Positions 21,993 through 33,532 of a DNA stretch of 64,000 nucleotides are shown one piece after another. The position numbers and the translations under genes are program-made. The notes under the pieces are model-generated. The model was not told the DNA's origin. It worked only from the letters and a program-made list of their open reading frames with translations, and did no database searches. The stretch's first letter is position 1. Every line of letters begins with the position of its first letter. Source of the stretch: Periplaneta americana (lineage: Eukaryota; Arthropoda; Insecta; Blattodea; Blattidae); NCBI RefSeq assembly GCF_040183065.1, contig NC_091127.1:103834834-103898833 (forward strand), in the 5' to 3' direction.

Positions 21993-23864
21993 TAGGTCTC
22001 GGCCCCTCCTACATTGATAATGGTGTCATTCTCACGCATTTTAAATAAGCTTTTGTTATTACCAGGAAATGTAAATTTACATTCTTTTAGTTAAGATGTT
22101 TTGTAAATTAATATTTTGAAAGTAATGATATCTGATGACGAATGTTGATTAAAATAAATGCTATCTCAAAAGGGTGTAACTTGAATTATGAGATTTAGTA
22201 AATCTAAATTCATTGCAATACCGGTAATGTTTGGGTAAAATTGTTTTTGTACCTTCACTGCTAGAGACCAGAGATAAAAATCTCAACTTTTAAGGCTTCA
22301 GTCCTTATATTTGAAAACTTTAGAAACCAGGCAAAAAAAAGTTACTGTGCACAAATAATAATTGTAGGCTATTTAATTGTACCATAATTATGACAAAGGG
22401 GTGCATTATACAATACATACACTCTCAAATGGAGATAGAACATGTTATGATTGATATCCTTTTTTTATAATGATAATGCTAACGCGTTATTCCATTGTAA
22501 CAACGTTACATTCTTACATCATGGGTTTCAACATTTGAAATTTTTTTGTAGTAAACTACACACAAGGACAATACTTTGGAACATAGGCCTACCTGGTAAT
22601 AGAGGATAGTTTGAAGATTATATTATAGTGCCAAAAATATAATCTTGTGATGGTGCATGTTCTTGTCTTACAATTTGAAAAAATGTAACAAACGTTATAT
22701 CAGAGGACGTGGATTCTTATGTTATGAAAGACTTTTGTGAATCTCTGTTTTTATGATATTTCATATGACATAAAAAATATACAACTTCAATCTAGGAAAA
22801 TTACAGAATTATATGACATAAACGTTTTTAATTTTTTAATGTTACCTGAAAATAATTTATATTTAGAGTAACAAACGTTACAACAGTGTAACAAACATTA
22901 CAGAGTCAGCATTGAACGCTTAAAAAAATCCTAGTGATAATTAAAAAAAATGATAAGTTTTTTATGTTTCTTAAGTGGTTAAGCTCCAGTAAATTGAGAA
23001 GAGCATAACTGTATTTGATGTGGCAACTTTCACACATCGGGTAGGCCTATGTTGGATTCCTACTACTGGCAATGTACTTTTCCATTCTTCTACATGCTTT
23101 GCAGCTATTGATTAATTTTACCGGCAGGGACATAAAAACAATGTAGGCATATTGTATTAGATTTTGTGATGTCATAAAATTGCTCAGCATTTTGCATGGT
23201 AGCATTTCATTGTAGAACTCGCTTCCATTCACTGTGCTGAAAGGTAACTCCATGAAGATACTGCTGTTTCTTTCATTGGCTTGTTTTATTGTAGGCCTAT
23301 ATGTAATTCGATAGTTGAATTAGCTGACTACTGATTTAGGCTATAGACATACTTTCTTGAACCAGATGTCCACCTTTCCATTGCTTAGTGTGAATCTCAC
23401 CACAGTCATCATCAGTTTTTGTAATCGGTGTGGATTCAATATCTACACATGGCAACTTCCTTTCATACAGATCTTATTTTCAATTTCACAAACTGTTTTT
23501 TTTAGAAGCTCCTGGATGATTCTTAGTTTTTCATTTGTTTTCCAGTGTGCTACTGAAATCATTACCTAACTGCATATTTTCACAGTAAGGACAGTAGCAC
23601 ATTAGGCTTACCTGATACTTATCAGAGACCTGCCTAACATGTTTTGGCCGCATTTCACAAAATGTTGACAGACCAATTGGATTCAGCTCTTTTAATGTAT
23701 GTATACTTCACGCAGATAAGGAGTTTTTTTTTTTCATATAACTTACTTTTTTCCATTCCCATGTACGAGCTATAGGCCTAATAAAATCTTTCTTTCCAAG
23801 GAGTTGTCGGGAAACATCTTCATATTCATAAAAACCTTTCACCTTAGCATAGTATTTACAGACG

Positions 23865-24023
23865 TAGATGAAAGGATAATATTAAAATGGATTTGAAGGA
23901 GATGGAATATGATGATAGAGAGTGGATTAAACTTGCACAGGATAGGGACCGATGGTGGGCTTATGTGAGGGCGGCAATGAACCTGCAGGTTCCTTAAAAG
24001 CCATTTGTAAGTAAGTAAGTAAT
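23865..24023 (+). mobile_element. RTE-like LINE 3' tail, copy 2
   Basis: Encodes MDLKEMEYDDREWIKLAQDR and WWAYVRAAMNLQVP then stop, the C-terminus of the same LINE family as 13248-14060. It ends AAGCCATTTGTAAGTAAGTAA, the family's AAGT tail. Severely 5'-truncated. Confidence 0.88.
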
Positions 24024-25476
24024 TTTCTTAACGATGTAGGTTTGACATTGGAAAAAAAACCTAATATTTTGGCAAGTGCAAGGTTTGTGGCAGCGAATTC
24101 AGTGGTGAATATGATATTTCTGAACATGCATGGCACAGAGAATGGAAAGAAAGCTTCTTGAAAATGCAAGTAATAAATATGTATGCTCTGAAAATGTATA
24201 CTATATGTTAAATTATGTAGCAGTAATATGCCAAGTCACAAAATAATTATGAATTTAGGCATCTAAATTTTATGTCATCGTAATCTATACTAATAATAAA
24301 TCTGTAAGCGAAATTTTTCTGGTAATTTTCGCTTTTCTAAAAATAATTGGTGTTAACATGTATAATTAATCATCCTGAAACCGAAAATCGCTTTTTTGAA
24401 AATTTTGTTTGTATGTCTGTCTGCCTGTCTGTCTGTCTGGATGTTTGTTACCTTTTCACGCGATAATGGCTGATCGGATTTCGATGAAAATTGGAATATA
24501 AATTAAGGTCGTTGTAACTTAGATTTTAGGCTATATGGCATTCAAAATACCTTATTTAAAAGGAGGGTTATAAGGGGGCCTGAATTAAATAAACCGAAAT
24601 ATCTAGCTTATTATTGATTTTTGTGAAAAATGTTACATAACAAAAGTTTCTTTAAAAATGATTTCCAATAAGTTTTATCCTGGGAAAAATTTTGATAGGA
24701 CTGATATTTAAGGATATGCAAAAGTTTTAAAATAAAAATACAATACATTTCCACCGCCACGTCCGATTATTTATAGTGTCGTTGTTCTGTAACTTCTATG
24801 TGTAAAATATTAAATTTTTTAGTAGAAAGAAAAATGTATTCATTCTATGGCAGTAGTGCATAGGAGATCGTGAATTCTTACATTTTCGAAAGAAAGAAAT
24901 ATAATTAAATTATATATAGCAGATTGTATTATTTGCTACATCACTATTTAAGTTATTTAATAGAGCAAAAATCTGAAAATCGATATGTGACATAGGAGTT
25001 ATTGCAGGAACGACGACGATGGCTACAATGAAATCAAAACAAATCACTCCGTCTATTTAAGGCGGCCTTGATGTTTATCAATATTAATATACAGAGAATA
25101 TTTTGTGTGTTTGTATGAAGTAATCTCAGAACCTAATTAACCTTCACTATTTGAAATTAGTAGTTTCTCTAGATGGATGTAATGCTACAAATGAGGACTG
25201 AGGTAAGATGAAAAGAAATCTGTACGCACAGAAAACTTGATATTCTGTCGAAATATTGTATAACTTGATTATTGCAACTTTATTTGGTCCACATAAAATA
25301 CTCTAATTTTATACACTCATTTTACCATAGAGATCACTGGAGCTGAGGTATTTTAAAAGGTGTCATGAAATGGCGTTCCTGCGCTCATAATTTACCCATA
25401 TTCGTTTCCTGTGTTTCTTAAAATAATATTTATGTAGGGTACCTCATTTTTTATTTGCATAAACAATGATATACAA

Positions 25477-25655
25477 CCGAGCGAGTTGGCTCAGGCGGTA
25501 GCATTTGAGACACGCATTCGGGGGTCCCGGGTTCAAACCCCATGGCCGACCAATCTGACTGAGGTTTTTCATGATTTCCCTTAGTCATAAAGGCAAATGT
25601 CGGAATGGAAAGATACATGCCATTATTCATCACCGCCTCAATTACCAATACCAAA
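25477..25655 (+). mobile_element. tRNA-headed SINE, family 2
   Basis: CCGAGCGAGTTGGCTCAGGC start, box A TGGCTCAGGCGG, box B GGGTTCAAACCCC, then a body with GACTGAGGTTTTTCATGATT and an end near ACATTAATCAA. The head folds like a tRNA, but the body shows it is a SINE, not a tRNA gene. No clear target duplication. Confidence 0.8.
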
Positions 25656-26019
25656 AACATTAATCAAAGTTTATAATCAGTTACATGAACACAAGCCATC
25701 TACAACACACAATAGAAACAGGAACTCAACATGAGTAAAAACGGCCTGCTGATATACCCACACATTCTAAACACGCGACATGACCACAGATGTTAAGGCG
25801 TGAATAAAATAAACTTAACAAAAAAAAAAAAAAAGATGTACAGTAAGGTTAACATAAAAATGATCTTCGTACACAATCAACTCTATTAATTTGGAGTGAT
25901 TTATTAAAGGATGCATTCAAGACCAATTTAGAAAAATGTTAAACGAATTATCTTGGCACCAAATGAGTGGTCTCTGGACCAAAATGATAGCATTTTAATT
26001 ATTTAAATAGAATTTAAAT

Positions 26020-28576
26020 CAGTGGCGTATACTGGTTAAAGGGTTTGGGCTACCACTGACCCTATTATTACACAAAATATATTTTAAAATCCCTATAATA
26101 AAATTCCTTACATATTTATGTGAATTCCAGACGTCTTGATTGGGACGAAAATACGTTGATGACTTCGTCCTTGAAATTACAGTTGGGCCACTTGCAAAGT
26201 TTCTGTAGAAATGACTTTTCAATGGATATTAGTGCCAAGCCGGATAAACGTTCTTGTGTATGAGTTGATCTACAGTAGGATTTTATTCTCTTCAACGCAG
26301 AAAATGTTCTTTCTACCGATGGTGACGTAGCTGGTATTGTCACAATTAATGTTGCCAATTTAAGGACTTCAGGAATAACTTGGTTCAGCTGGTGTTCATA
26401 TATGGCAGATAATATTTCATGGATAGGTTTGTTCGAAAAATCAAAGATTTCTGCTGAATATATTACACTTAATTCATTTTTCAAACGTACTTGATCAAAG
26501 TGACTGTTATAGGACTGAAATAATTTGTTTAGTGCCTCATTCGGGAAGTTTTCTCTATAAGCAGAAAATTTTTGAGAATCTAGAAGATGTGTGAACTGAA
26601 GCTTTCCATAATCAGAAAATCGGTCAGTAATTTCCATGTCTAGACTTTTTGTCTGAAGAATATTGTAGAGCACATCTGTATGTGCGAACACTCTAGCATA
26701 GACTTCAAGAAGAAATATATTCTGAAACTGTGTGAAAAAATTCAAATATCCTTGAGCCTGCACATTTACAGCATCATCCCAATTTTCTTCAGAGTCATTA
26801 CAAATGATATTTTTAAAGAAAGCAGTCCGCTTTTCTCTGTATTCCTTTACTGTATTTACAAGCCGAGATGTAAAATTCAATCTAGTTGGTGCTACTTTTG
26901 GGAGTTTCTTGTTCATAAATTCCTTGAGTTTTCTGATCTTTTAGGAGATGATGAGAAAAATGCAGCTAAACCCAACAGTGTTTTGAATAAAATGCGGCAT
27001 TCTGGAATGGATGAAGTAGTTTGTTGCAAAACTAAATTGAGAACATGGCTGTAATAATGGACAAATAGTGCTTGAGGATACTTTTCTTGAACTTTTGTTT
27101 TTAAGCCATTAATATTTTCCGCCATAACTGAAGCACCATCGTATGTCTGTGCAATTAACTTATTGCCGACATTGTATTCTGCTATAACACCTTCCACATG
27201 CTGAAAAAAAGCAGCAGCAGTTTTGTCCGAACTGACATTTGTGAATCCTATAAACCGTTCTTGAACATTGGCAGTACTGTCGACGTATATTAAAACAGTG
27301 GACAATTGACTCTGATTAGAGCAGTAACTTGTTTCATCAACAACAATGGCCACAAAAGGTTTTATGTTCTTTATCATAACCCCACTTATAGCAAATATTA
27401 AGTCATTCTGAATTGCGAGAGAAGTACCACGAAATACTGTTGAACTCTCAAGATGATTGGCCAGTAAATGGTCAAATTCACTTAAGGAACTTAAATATTC
27501 AATATAATTTCCTATATTGTCTGATTCCACACTCTCGTTATGACCCCGAAAAGCCAATTCTTGTTTTCCTAGAAAGCAGACTGCATTAATAAGATGCAGT
27601 AAAATCTCCCAATTTTTTTTTTCACAAGAGCATTGTGTTGGTTGATGTGTAGAGCTTTTTGCTTATCTAGCTGTAAATCAATTCTTGTCTTCCCAAAGTT
27701 TGCAAAGTTCATGCTACTACAAATATAAGCTTTTGATTTGTCGTATTCTAGGACTGCCGTTCGAAGGGAGTTCATATTAGAAAACCCCTCTTTTGACCAC
27801 ACATTAGTTTCGCGGCTAAATAACAAACATGGCCAGCAAAATAGTTTAGACAGTTTAGAAGTACCACACAACCAATTCCACTTACCATATGATGTTGAAG
27901 TGAAATGGCGTGTGTACTCTCGCTGTTTTTCTTTTACGTCCATGGACAAATTTAACTCAGGAGTTGGTCTTTCCATTTTCACAATTTCAACTTTCTCGTT
28001 GTTATGTACGACAGTTAAAAGGCACTTTTAATAAACCTTGTATTACATAATCATTTTCAACACAAACCTCTCCAGAAACTTGTTCTGCCATATTTTTCAC
28101 AATATCACTTAATTGGGAAATTAAAAACTTAATAATTCACAATTAATATAACTCTTAGACACTCGAACAAATCACAGATTTAAAATAATGCACTGCAAGA
28201 ACACAATCACATTCAATTGCTAGCGTACTAAGCGTTTTTGCTGCTTTGCGCCTTCGAAGAAACCGATCACGAGAGCGGCAACTCACCCGCCTACACTGCA
28301 CGATAGAAACAGAAGGGAGCGGGGGGGGACAGCATGCGCGGTACGGTCACAGGCTACCTCACGTAGCAAGCGGTTTCTCCAGCGATGCCGCCTTGACAAC
28401 TTGTTTCTTTTCGAGAGCAGAGAGCGCATATAAATCTAACAATTACTTTAATTTTAACTACTATGGTAAAACTAGTAATACAAAATTATTACATTATGTT
28501 ATATTATAAACTTTTTCTTTTGTAATTTCCTTGGGCTACCGCCGGTAGCCCCGGTAGTCCGCAAAATACGCCCCTG
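26020..28576 (-). mobile_element. Full-length hAT transposon, parent type of the MITEs
   Basis: A 2557 bp element with ends CAGTGGCGTATACTGG and TACGCCCCTG and a perfect 8 bp duplication ATTTAAAT (26012-26019 and 28577-28584). It carries a ZMYM1-like transposase on the minus strand. The first ~63 bp and last ~143 bp match the three ~200 bp MITEs at 1051, 9567 and 50002. It is inserted inside the Helitron at 24284-28715. Confidence 0.97.
26116..28091 (-). pseudogene. hAT transposase (ZMYM1-like), frameshifted
   Basis: Near complete hAT transposase on the minus strand, beginning MAEQVSGEVCVEN at 28091. In order: a TTF-type zinc finger region WNWLCGTSKLSKLFCWPCLL; LAFRGHNESVESDNIGNYIE; the catalytic segment FVAIVVDETSYCSNQSQLS with the first Asp; LIAQTYDGASVMAENINGL with the second; FVHYYSHVLNLVLQQ; and near the end SPSVERTFSALKRIKSY, the hATC dimerisation domain holding the final Glu. 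Length fits the family (about 650 residues). Three frame changes break it: after the first ~29 codons (near 28005-28040), at a homopolymer near 27610, and near 26930. Otherwise the domains are well preserved, so inactivation is fairly recent. Such an enzyme could also move the MITEs that share its ends. Confidence 0.92.
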
Positions 28577-28715
28577 ATTTAAATTAAGTAGTATATTAAA
28601 CTATTTATTCTTCTATCAAACACGAATGTTCCCTGGGTCCAATGTTCTATTTTAATTATGTAATTACTTTATATTTATTTCTAATAAGTGCAGTGGAGTG
28701 CACGGGTACAGCTAG

Positions 28716-28973
28716 TCAATTAATAAAACATTGAAATTTAAATATTTTGTCACATTTGATGCTATCTTTTGGAATTTGTGCTGTGCAGTTAATAATAAAC
28801 AGCTGGGGAAATCTATGAGACGACTACTATTAAGTCATTGAGTTAATAATATGGCATAACATATTATTGCCACAAGCCCTCCAGAAAGACGCCAGAGAAA
28901 TGTGATGTAGCACAGCCAGATGACTACTGTTTTGTACTTGGAAACCTGTACCTACAATATGTTTTTGTCCATA
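28716..28973. other. Short unassigned spacer
   Basis: Lies between the Helitron end and the 6.3 kb TIR element; nothing recognised. Confidence 0.5.
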
Positions 28974-28987
28974 ATTCGGGGGTTTAG

Positions 28988-29262
28988 AGTCATAACAGCG
29001 TATCTACAAAATTGGCCATTTTGACATATCTACATCATTACTGACTTGGGGAACCAATCTATTTAATGACAAAACAACGGAACCTCTATCTTTAACCCTT
29101 ACGGAGATAGTGTGCTGCGTATCTACAAATGCACGTGATTATTTAATGTCAGAACAACGTATCTCCTTATACGTTAATTTGGCTCCATATATTATGCTAT
29201 GGTGTTGAATGTCAGAACAGCGTATGTGTAGATCCGTTGTTTTGTCTCTAAATGCGTATCAC
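28988..29262 (+). repeat. Subterminal repeats of the 6.3 kb TIR element
   Basis: A motif close to TCA(G/A)AACA(A/G)CGTATCTACA appears at about 28991, 29068 (weak), 29113 (partial), 29147 and 29208. An inverted half, TGTAGATCCGTTGTTTTG, lies near 29228. On the right side it occurs again at about 32110 and inside the right terminal repeat. Arrays like this usually bind the element's own transposase. Confidence 0.7.
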
Positions 29263-29390
29263 TTATTTTCAGATACGAAATCATAATACAGAGTATCTGC
29301 ATCCTTATATTCACTCTCTGTTGGCGTAATCCTTGAAATAAAGGATTAAAAAATTACTGTTATCCCTAGTGCACTCCAGTTATACATATT

Positions 29391-29556
29391 GTCGACCTAG
29401 TTGGCGAGTTGGTATAGCGCTGGCCTTCTATGCCCAAGGTTGTGGGTTCGATCCCGGGCCAGGTCGATGGCATTTAAGTGTGTCTGGCACATCCGGCGAC
29501 GCTGATATAACTTCTGCAGCTGCGAGCGTGGTTAAATAAAACATAACATTTAACAT
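29391..29556 (+). mobile_element. tRNA-headed SINE, family 3
   Basis: 166 bp, flanked by an 11 bp duplication TTATACATATT (29380-29390 and 29557-29567). The head is a near-perfect tRNA fold: acceptor-like TCGACCT pairs with AGGTCGA, box A TGGTATAGCGCTGG, box B GGTTCGATCCC. The body CGACGCTGATATAACTTCTG and tail GGTTAAATAAAACATAACAT mark it as a SINE rather than a tRNA gene. Inserted in the 6.3 kb TIR element. Confidence 0.92.
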
Positions 29557-29949
29557 TTATACATATTATCGGTACTTTCAGTCATGCAAAGATATCGTTC
29601 AATGAACTTATGCTGAGCAATCGATGTGTTTTTTAGAGGAATAAAAATTCTTGATCTTCTGAAAAATGAAAAATTTGTTACTGAAGAGAATTCAGATTCA
29701 GTTAACTTCCGCAATGCCTTTTCAACATTAAGGATCAATACTGAAGCCTGCAATGGTAAGATTATATACCGGCAATGTTGTTTCATTACTCGTCGTTAAT
29801 ATTCAATTTTAGAATTTTGATAAAATCAACAGATGTCAAGTGCATTATAATTGCTTATAAACCATTTTACTTAAAAATTAGTCACTACGTACATACTTCA
29901 AATCAAAATGATCCCTTTATGCACATTCAGAAAATTACGGCCATATTCC

Positions 29950-31480
29950 ATAATCTGAAAGTTCAGAATATCTACCAAAGGCAAATCAATTGCTGGATGG
30001 TCAGTTAAACCGAAAGATTACTCAAAATGTATAAGGAAATGCAGCTTCAAATTTACTCAGGCTGAGTGGCTACCAATTCATGAAGAATTTTGGAATTTAA
30101 ATGACACAGATAATCAGATTTTAACCAAAGGTAGATGGTGAAAAATGGCATGTTTGTCAGGCATAGTTTCTTGCAACACTCGATTTGCCTGAATCATTCA
30201 CACATGAAATGCTGTATGTATAAAAGGAATGAACATTATATAATTTTGAGAGATCCAAGAGGTCAGCACAAACCAGCTTGTCTAAGTCAGATGTTGTAAT
30301 GGAAGGAATTACATTTCATATCAATGATTTTCCAAAAATAATATCACATTATGCCTGAAAATATTCAGAGAAAGAGTACTTGCCTCATTAGTTAAATCGT
30401 AGGAAAATGCTCAAACTGTACGTTGAAAAACGTGAAAATGATGGCATAACTACTAAAAAGAATAATTTTATCGAAATATATTCACAACACAGAATTTAAC
30501 TTGCCCTTCCATTTGCCTAAAATGATTTTTGCGATACATGCTACAGACTTTCTCATATGAATGCCACAGGCAAAGAAATTCACTGTCAAGATCAGGAAGC
30601 TCACAATGAACAGAAATGTTTAGCTAGGGCTAGAAAAGACAACATTGATGCGGAAGCTGCAACTGGAAATCCATTTAGCTGAATTTGATCTGGAGGCTGT
30701 CTGCTACTGTCCCAAAACAGATGCTAAAGCATTATTTTATCGGCGAAGATTGGCTGTGTACAACAATAAACTTTCTGTAGAGAAGTCACATGCTATGTGG
30801 AGTAAAAGAACTGCCAAACGTGGATCTGCAGAAGTTGCTTCATGTCTTTTTAATTTCCAACAAAAAGTGCAGATGGTAAGGAATGGAATTCCTTTTTCAA
30901 AACATGCGGTGGACAAACCAGAAATATAAAATATGTCTGTTATGTTTCTGCATGCTGTTGGGCATCTTGACATCCCTTTGATCAATGATATGTTCTATGA
31001 GTCAGACCACAAATAGAGTACGACTCTGATCATGTCTCAGTAGAGAAAAGAACAAAATTATTTCACATTGGGATGATTCACTATTGTCAGAATGACAAAC
31101 AAAAAAACCATATAATTGAAATTTAGCATGTACCGAATTTTTCAGAACTGAGGCGCTACATGAGAAAGGACAGAAAAGTTTTCAGTGATGTAAATAATGT
31201 CAATTGGCTCAAGATGGCCTGGTTTCAGTACAGGAAAGAAGACTTAGAACACATTTATTTTAAATACAGCAACAGGACTTCTCAAGAATTTGAGTTTAGA
31301 AGAATACTAATCCGCAGAACTAAAACAAGAATGCGAGATTCTTTCACACTTCAGCCTTTGTTTTCTTCTCCAGTTCCTATTCAGAACGCAGAAACTTAAA
31401 GATCTTCTGGATCTACGCAATATGAGGATTATTCCTGACCAGTATCACCACAATGCTATAAGTAATTAATAAATGATGTT
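29950..31480 (+). pseudogene. Decayed transposase-like protein of unassigned family
   Basis: Scattered plus-strand blocks that look like one old protein. Seen: LPFA-x-NDFCDTCYRLS (a D-x-C-x-x-C segment), CLARARKDNIDAEAA, YCPKTDAKALFYRRRLAVYN, AMWSKRTAKRGSAEVASCLF, then MRKDRKVFSDVNNVNWLKMA and PVPIQNAE-like with IIPDQYH. The order 'Y-RRKL-VYN ... W.E...RG..EI.SC' and 'W...' is one I recall from multi-copy uncharacterised arthropod proteins that look transposon-encoded. Many stops and frame changes make it a dead copy. Its position between matched terminal repeats supports a transposase role, which is inference. Confidence 0.55.
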
Positions 31481-31599
31481 ATAGATGGGAAAGAAGCGAA
31501 AGTTAATGAAGGTGATCATGATGATGATAATCAGCATTGTGATGCACTTGGAGAGCTATGATAAGTAGAGAAATTCGGTTAAGAAAGCCAGCTATAATG

Positions 31600-31734
31600 G
31601 CTAGTAGGGGGGCCATCGTGCTAATCACACGATACCTCTATTCTAGTTAGATTCCATCTCTGCTTAAGCATCTGTACTTGAGGCCAGCAGCTGGCTGGTC
31701 GGTCTGGACCCTTAAAGTGCTGTAGCGCTACGAA

Positions 31735-31803
<69 letters not shown>
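31600..31803 (+). mobile_element. LINE/SINE 3' tail ending in (TTA)n
   Basis: GGGGCCATCGTGCTAATCAC, then AGCAGCTGGCTGGTCGGTCT and GCTGTAGCGCTACGAATATT, running into a perfect TTA tract (31735-31803). The arrangement is that of a 5'-truncated RTE-like LINE 3' end or a SINE sharing its tail. No protein text. Confidence 0.65.
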
Positions 31804-32402
31804 GAGGACCATTCCTTCTTCAGTATAACAATTTTTTACTATTGATTCAGTGATACAGGTTTGTGTAAAAGTCATTGCACTTTGTTATGGTGAATTATGG
31901 TATATTGCCATCAGTTTAGTATTTTAAGCATTTTCGCATATTATCCAGCACCTTACTAATCAATATTAGAAGAAAGACTTATAAAACTGTTTGTTTCACA
32001 ATAATTAGATGTAATTACAGAATAATATATAAATAATTCAGTGCATTATTTCTATTGTCATTAATATTAAAATCAAGTGTAACTTGCAAAAAGAACAATT
32101 TATTTAAAGTCAAAACAACGTATCTACAACACAGTCCTTTTTTTTATTATGTAACACTTATGCCCAGTTGCAGAAACGTTAATCATTTATGATCGGACTT
32201 CGATCGACGTTTAATCAGAGTTTGACCGGCAATCAGTTATTTTCTTGTTGCAGAAACAGCAATCAGTATTTGATCGGCGATCAAACTGTCGTCAGATTTG
32301 ATCAGCAATTTTCTGCTGGTCAAATAGTGATTCTCCGATCAAGTTTGTGTTGTATGTTGCATTTATAGGTTAATTCTATATTATTTTCGAAAATATTGAG
32401 CT

Positions 32403-33497
32403 ATGGATTCTTCAGATGAAGAAATTTTTTAAAGGTATGAGGAAGAAATATTGTTAAGGCAACGAAATATACAAAGACGAGACGAGTTATATTTTATGTT
32501 TCAAGAGAAGGAGTTTGAAAAACGATTTAGGTTAAGTAAAGAATCATGTTGTATGGTACTTTCGAAAATCGAAAGAAATATATGTAGACAGACTAACAGA
32601 AACTATCCTCTGTCTCCAATGAACCAGCTTTTAATTACGTTAAGGTATTATGCAACTGGTACCTTTCAGATAGTCTTGGGTGATATTGTAGGGGTGCATA
32701 AATCTACTATCAGCAGAGTGGTGAGAGAAGTTACCCATGAACTAGCTTTATTAGCACAGACTTATATAAAGCCTCCAAATTCTGCGAGGGAACGTCTTGA
32801 GATTCAAAGAGAATTTTCAGCAATATCTGAATTCCCACGAGTAATTGGTTGTATAGATTGCACCCATATCCCTATCATATCACCTGGTGGGAATAATGCT
32901 GAACTCTATCGGAACAGAAAAGGTTTCTTTTCGATAAATGTGCAGGCTGTGTGCACATCTTCATTATTGTTTTGGAATGTAGTGGCACGTTGGCAAGGTT
33001 CCACACATGACAGCACGATATTCCTCATGAGCAGGTTACGTGCTGAGTTTGTGAATGGAGAAATGGGAAATGGAATCCTGTTAGGCGATGGCGGCTATTC
33101 CTGCTCTAATTTTCTGCTGACACCTCTCTCTAACCCAAGGACTGAACCAGAGCAACTCTACAACACAACTCACATACAAACACGAAATTGTATAGAAAGA
33201 GCATTTGGAGTTGTTAAAAGAAGATTTCCATGCTTGTCAATGGGTCTCCGGTTCAAGCTGAGAAGGCAGCAATCAACAACACTTGAGTGTATTATGGCAT
33301 GTTTTGTCCTACATAACCTACTGTTAGAGCATGGAGAAACTGAACCCCCACCTCCAGACGAAGACTTGGTACGAAGATTCTACCCCGAAGCTGAAAGAGA
33401 ACAAGCATTATTCAGAGGAAGAGGAAGAGGAAATGGAGGACATGTTGTCAGGACTGCTTTAATAAATACACACTTCACAGAAATGGCAGAAAGGTAA
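32403..33497 (+). CDS. HARBI1-like Harbinger transposase
   Basis: DDE transposase of PIF/Harbinger type, 364 codons from the ATG at 32403 (MDSSDEEIF). That frame has one in-frame TAA at 32430-32432, directly before RYEEEILLRQRNIQRR; everything after is open to 33497. If the upstream ATG is ignored, the next in-frame ATG at 32496 gives 333 residues. Seen: HTH region LLITLRYYATGTFQIVLGD and GVHKSTISRVVREV; catalytic Asp in VIGCIDCTHIPI; second Asp in LLGDGGYSCSNFLLTP; catalytic Glu in RNCIERAFGVVKRRF. Length is normal for HARBI1 (about 350). The C-terminus is Arg/Gly rich (GRGRGNGG). The single stop is the only visible lesion, so this is a young copy. It could also be a domesticated gene, but the intact terminal repeats argue for a transposon. 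Confidence 0.93.
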
Positions 33498-33532
33498 GTA
33501 AAACAATACAAGGTTATTTTCAAAGAAGCAAC

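Larger units (their letters stand above)
20605..23860. other. 3.2 kb of mostly unassigned sequence
   Basis: The longest stretch without a recognised element. It has a CRE-like TGACGTCA (21117-21124), two X-box-like palindromes, and repeated palindromic words GTAACAAACGTTAC between 22680 and 22900. Four copies of TAGGCCTA fall between 22560 and 23790. It could hold gene regulatory or intronic DNA; no exon was recognised. Confidence 0.5.
24284..28715 (+). mobile_element. Non-autonomous Helitron with nested elements
   Basis: Starts TCTATACTAATAATAAATCT at 24284 with A just before it. It ends GGGTACAGCTAG at 28715 with T just after, the A|T insertion signature of Helitrons, with the canonical CTAG end. 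A small hairpin GTGCA-GTGGAG-TGCAC (28688-28703) lies about 12 bases before the end, as expected for the rolling-circle terminator. A (TCTG)n-rich segment occurs near 24415. No Rep/helicase coding sequence was seen, so it needs a helper. A SINE (25477-25655) and a full-length hAT (26020-28576) are inserted; without them the Helitron is about 1.7 kb. Both insertions are therefore younger than the Helitron. Confidence 0.85.

Noticed and set aside
29391-29465. Possible tRNA gene: strong cloverleaf with acceptor TCGACCT/AGGTCGA
   Set aside because: A SINE body and tail follow without a terminator, and an 11 bp target duplication flanks the whole 166 bp unit.
31735-31803. Open frame of poly-isoleucine on the minus strand
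   Set aside because: It is only the (TTA)n microsatellite read in one frame.
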